Shown: in pieces, positions 5,570-7,378 of the stretch
Layout: each line of letters opens with the position of its first letter
Numbering within the stretch: position 1 is the stretch's first letter
Source: Hungateiclostridiaceae bacterium UBA1305
GTDB taxonomy: Bacteria > Bacillota > Clostridia > Acetivibrionales > DTU013
DNA: 7,378 bases
NCBI GenBank assembly: GCA_002307275.1
Contig: DBTX01000064.1
Span: 1 to 7,378 of the forward strand
Reading direction: 5' to 3'
Notes under the pieces: model-generated
Told to the model about the DNA's origin: nothing
Database searches by the model: none
Seen by the model: only the letters and a program-made list of their open reading frames with translations
Translations under genes and position numbers: made by a program

Positions 5570-6580
5570 ATGAAGCTTATTGGAAAAAGTTCAAAAAATA
5601 TGCCTTGGCAGAAGAAGCCTGAAGGTTATAATGGGGTTGTATGGAGACATGAGGGGAACCCAATTATAGATTGGAACCCGACAAAGAAAACTTCACGCAT
5701 TTATAATAGTGCAGTAGTGCCTTATAAAGGTGAATTTGCCGGTGTATTCAGAGCTGACCACAAGGACGGTAAAGCCCGTATTCATGCCGGTTTCAGCAAG
5801 GATGCACTCTGTTGGAATATCAATGATGATGAAATTTATTGGAAAGATGAAAACGGAAATCCATATCAGCCGAACTACTCTTATGACCCACGTGTAGTAG
5901 AAATGAACGGTATCTATTATATAACCTGGTGTACGGATTTTGGCGGCGCCGCACTGGGCTTTGGTATAACAAAAGACTTCAGGGAATTTATAAGGCTGGA
6001 AAACCCGTTTATACCGTTTAACCGGAACGGAGTTCTATTTCCAAGAAAAGTCAACGGGAAATACTTGCTGCTAAGCAGGCCCAGTGACAGTGCTCATACG
6101 CCCTTTGGCGACATTTTCTTAAGCGAAAGCCCCGATCTGGTACATTGGGGAAGACACAGGCGAGTGATGCAGAAAGGTGGATCAGGCTGGTGGCAAAGTG
6201 TAAAGATCGGCGCCGGAGCTGCTCCCCTTGAAACAAGCGAAGGCTGGCTTCTTTTTTATCATGGTGTGTCAGGGACCTGCAATGGTTTTGTGTATAGCAT
6301 GGGGGCGGCAATTCTCGATCTGGATAATCCGTCAAAAGTTTTATACAGAACGAAGGATTACATATTAACACCCGAAAAGTCTTACGAAACAACAGGGTTT
6401 GTTCCCAATGTCGTATTCCCCTGTGCAACCCTCCATGATGCAGATACCGGACAAATAGCCATATATTATGGTGCAGCAGATACATACTCGGCAGTAGCAT
6501 ACTCCAAACTTGATGAGCTGGTGGATTTTATAAAAAACAATTCGGAATTGGCAGCCGGAGATAATGAAGAGTATAGATAA
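5570..6580 (+). CDS. GH130 glycoside phosphorylase, probable beta-1,4-manno-oligosaccharide phosphorylase
   Basis: A 336-residue cytoplasmic enzyme (no signal peptide) of glycoside hydrolase family 130. The family splits beta-mannosides with phosphate, releasing alpha-mannose 1-phosphate. Five-bladed propeller hallmarks are visible: IYNSAVVPYKGEFAGVFRAD (44-63), YSYDPRVV (103-110) with Asp106 as the likely proton donor, the FNRNGVLFPRK and LLSRPSD segments with Arg152 and Arg170, KIGAG with Lys212, and FYHGV with His231. These basic residues fall where the phosphate site lies in family structures (assigned from memory). The length and N-terminal MPWQKKPEG...VVWR fit GH130_2 oligosaccharide phosphorylases better than the longer GH130_1 mannosyl-glucose phosphorylases. 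The start has the strong Shine-Dalgarno AGGGGGGATC (5557-5566). It is the first gene of an operon with the epimerase, 23 bp downstream. Family assignment is firm; exact substrate is not. Confidence 0.9.
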   Translation: MKLIGKSSKNMPWQKKPEGYNGVVWRHEGNPIIDWNPTKKTSRIYNSAVVPYKGEFAGVFRADHKDGKARIHAGFSKDALCWNINDDEIYWKDENGNPYQPNYSYDPRVVEMNGIYYITWCTDFGGAALGFGITKDFREFIRLENPFIPFNRNGVLFPRKVNGKYLLLSRPSDSAHTPFGDIFLSESPDLVHWGRHRRVMQKGGSGWWQSVKIGAGAAPLETSEGWLLFYHGVSGTCNGFVYSMGAAILDLDNPSKVLYRTKDYILTPEKSYETTGFVPNVVFPCATLHDADTGQIAIYYGAADTYSAVAYSKLDELVDFIKNNSELAAGDNEEYR

Positions 6581-6603
6581 AGGAATATTTCTAGGGTGAA
6601 TTT

Positions 6604-7378
6604 ATGATAAATGCTGATAAATTAATTCATTTCCGTAATGATATGGAATATGAACTGAAAGAGAATATCCTTAAATTCTGGATAGATCATACCGTTGATC
6701 ATGAAAACGGCGGTTTCTATGGCTATATATCGGATGACCTGTCCATCGATAAAACACACGATAGAGCTTGTGTCCTCTATTCCCGGCTTTTATGGACTTA
6801 TTCCGCCGCATACAGAATTTATGGTGAAGCACAATACTTGTTTATAGCTGACCGTGCATATGAGTATTTCCTTGAACACTTTTACGACAAGGAATATTCA
6901 GGCGTATATTGGATGCTGGATTATAAAGGGAATGTGGTCGATCCCAAAAAGCAGATGTACGCAATCGCTTTTGCCATATACGGATTTTCCGAATACTTCA
7001 GAGCCACCGGAAAGAATGAAAGCCTTGATAAAGCCATAGAACTGTTTCATACCCTCGAAAGTTATGCTTATGACAAGGATAACAAAGGATATATAGAAGC
7101 TTTGACACGTGAATGGACTCCCCTTGAAGATATGAGCCTGAGTGAGAAGGATATGAATGTCCAGAAATCCATGAACACGCATCTGCACATGATGGAAGCG
7201 TATACAAACCTCCTTCGTGTCTGGGATAGCCCCGAACTGAAAAAGAGCCTGGAGGAATTGATAAATATAACTGTTGAACATATAATCAGTCCGGAGACTT
7301 ATCAGTTTAAACTTTTTTTTGATATGCATTGGAACCCAATGTCTGATATCATCTCCTTCGGACACGATATTGAAGGCA
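6604..7378 (+). CDS. Cellobiose 2-epimerase-type enzyme (AGE family), partial at the window edge
   Basis: The frame is open from the ATG at 6604 to the end of the window, giving 258 residues; the family is usually about 390-410, so the C-terminal third is missing. Members have an (alpha/alpha)6 barrel and epimerise the reducing-end sugar of beta-1,4 disaccharides at C2 (cellobiose, lactose, mannobiose to mannosyl-glucose). Visible hallmarks are WIDHTVDHENGGFYGYI (26-42), YSRLLWTYSAAYR with Arg61 (59-71), KSMNTHLHMMEAY with His193 (188-200), and SFGHDIEG with His254 and Glu257 (251-258), matching the catalytic segments. The remaining catalytic His would be past the edge. The Shine-Dalgarno is AGGGTG (6593-6598), five bases before the ATG. 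The gene is 23 bp after the phosphorylase and surely co-transcribed. N-acylglucosamine 2-epimerase is the main alternative, but context and motifs favour the disaccharide enzyme. Confidence 0.9.
   Translation, partial: MINADKLIHFRNDMEYELKENILKFWIDHTVDHENGGFYGYISDDLSIDKTHDRACVLYSRLLWTYSAAYRIYGEAQYLFIADRAYEYFLEHFYDKEYSGVYWMLDYKGNVVDPKKQMYAIAFAIYGFSEYFRATGKNESLDKAIELFHTLESYAYDKDNKGYIEALTREWTPLEDMSLSEKDMNVQKSMNTHLHMMEAYTNLLRVWDSPELKKSLEELINITVEHIISPETYQFKLFFDMHWNPMSDIISFGHDIEG

Noticed and set aside
6051..6500. A 149-codon minus-strand open frame across the phosphorylase gene.
   Set aside because: It is wholly inside the well-supported GH130 gene, shows no family motifs, and has an unusual Cys/His/Arg/Leu-rich composition typical of a shadow frame.
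6898..7365. A 155-codon minus-strand open frame at the right end.
   Set aside because: It is antisense to the epimerase gene, whose catalytic motifs are clear on the plus strand.

Overview
The window looks like a sugar-utilisation locus from a low-to-moderate GC Gram-positive bacterium, most likely an anaerobic member of the Clostridia (Bacillota). The evidence is strong purine-rich Shine-Dalgarno sites, AT-rich intergenic DNA, consensus sigma-A type promoters, a lipoprotein sugar-binding protein, and the gene families present. The genus cannot be fixed from the sequence alone. The predicted substrates are beta-1,4-linked manno-oligosaccharides or mannosyl-glucose; this is inferred from the two enzymes, not from the transporter.

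Layout. Positions 23-3462 (minus strand) hold a CUT1-type ABC importer, transcribed leftwards as lipoprotein binding protein, first permease, second permease. A stem-loop lies between the binding protein and the permeases, and the two permease genes overlap by one base. No ATPase gene is present. Positions 3463-4081 are a 0.6 kb gene-free stretch holding the importer promoter and operator, a small AT-rich palindrome, and a folded repeat element of about 135 bp flanked by a 9-bp direct repeat. Positions 4082-5086 (minus) hold a LacI-family regulator. Positions 5087-5569 are a divergent control region with one promoter-operator pair for each direction and a phased, partly palindromic motif array between them. 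Positions 5570-6580 (plus) hold a GH130 glycoside phosphorylase. Positions 6604-7378 (plus) hold a cellobiose 2-epimerase-type enzyme that runs off the right edge.

How the genes work together (inference from families and context). The importer brings in short beta-mannosides. The epimerase converts the reducing-end sugar (mannobiose to mannosyl-glucose). The GH130 enzyme then splits the product with phosphate to give mannose 1-phosphate. The LacI-family protein probably represses all three transcription units, including its own. Each unit has a good -35/-10 promoter followed within 7-11 bp by a CG-centred imperfect palindrome of the form AAGTTAMCGTTWACTT. This three-site regulon is the best supported regulatory conclusion here.

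I see no defence system, CRISPR array, tRNA, rRNA or complete insertion sequence. The least explained parts are the motif array at 5299-5374 and the repeat element at 3777-3949.
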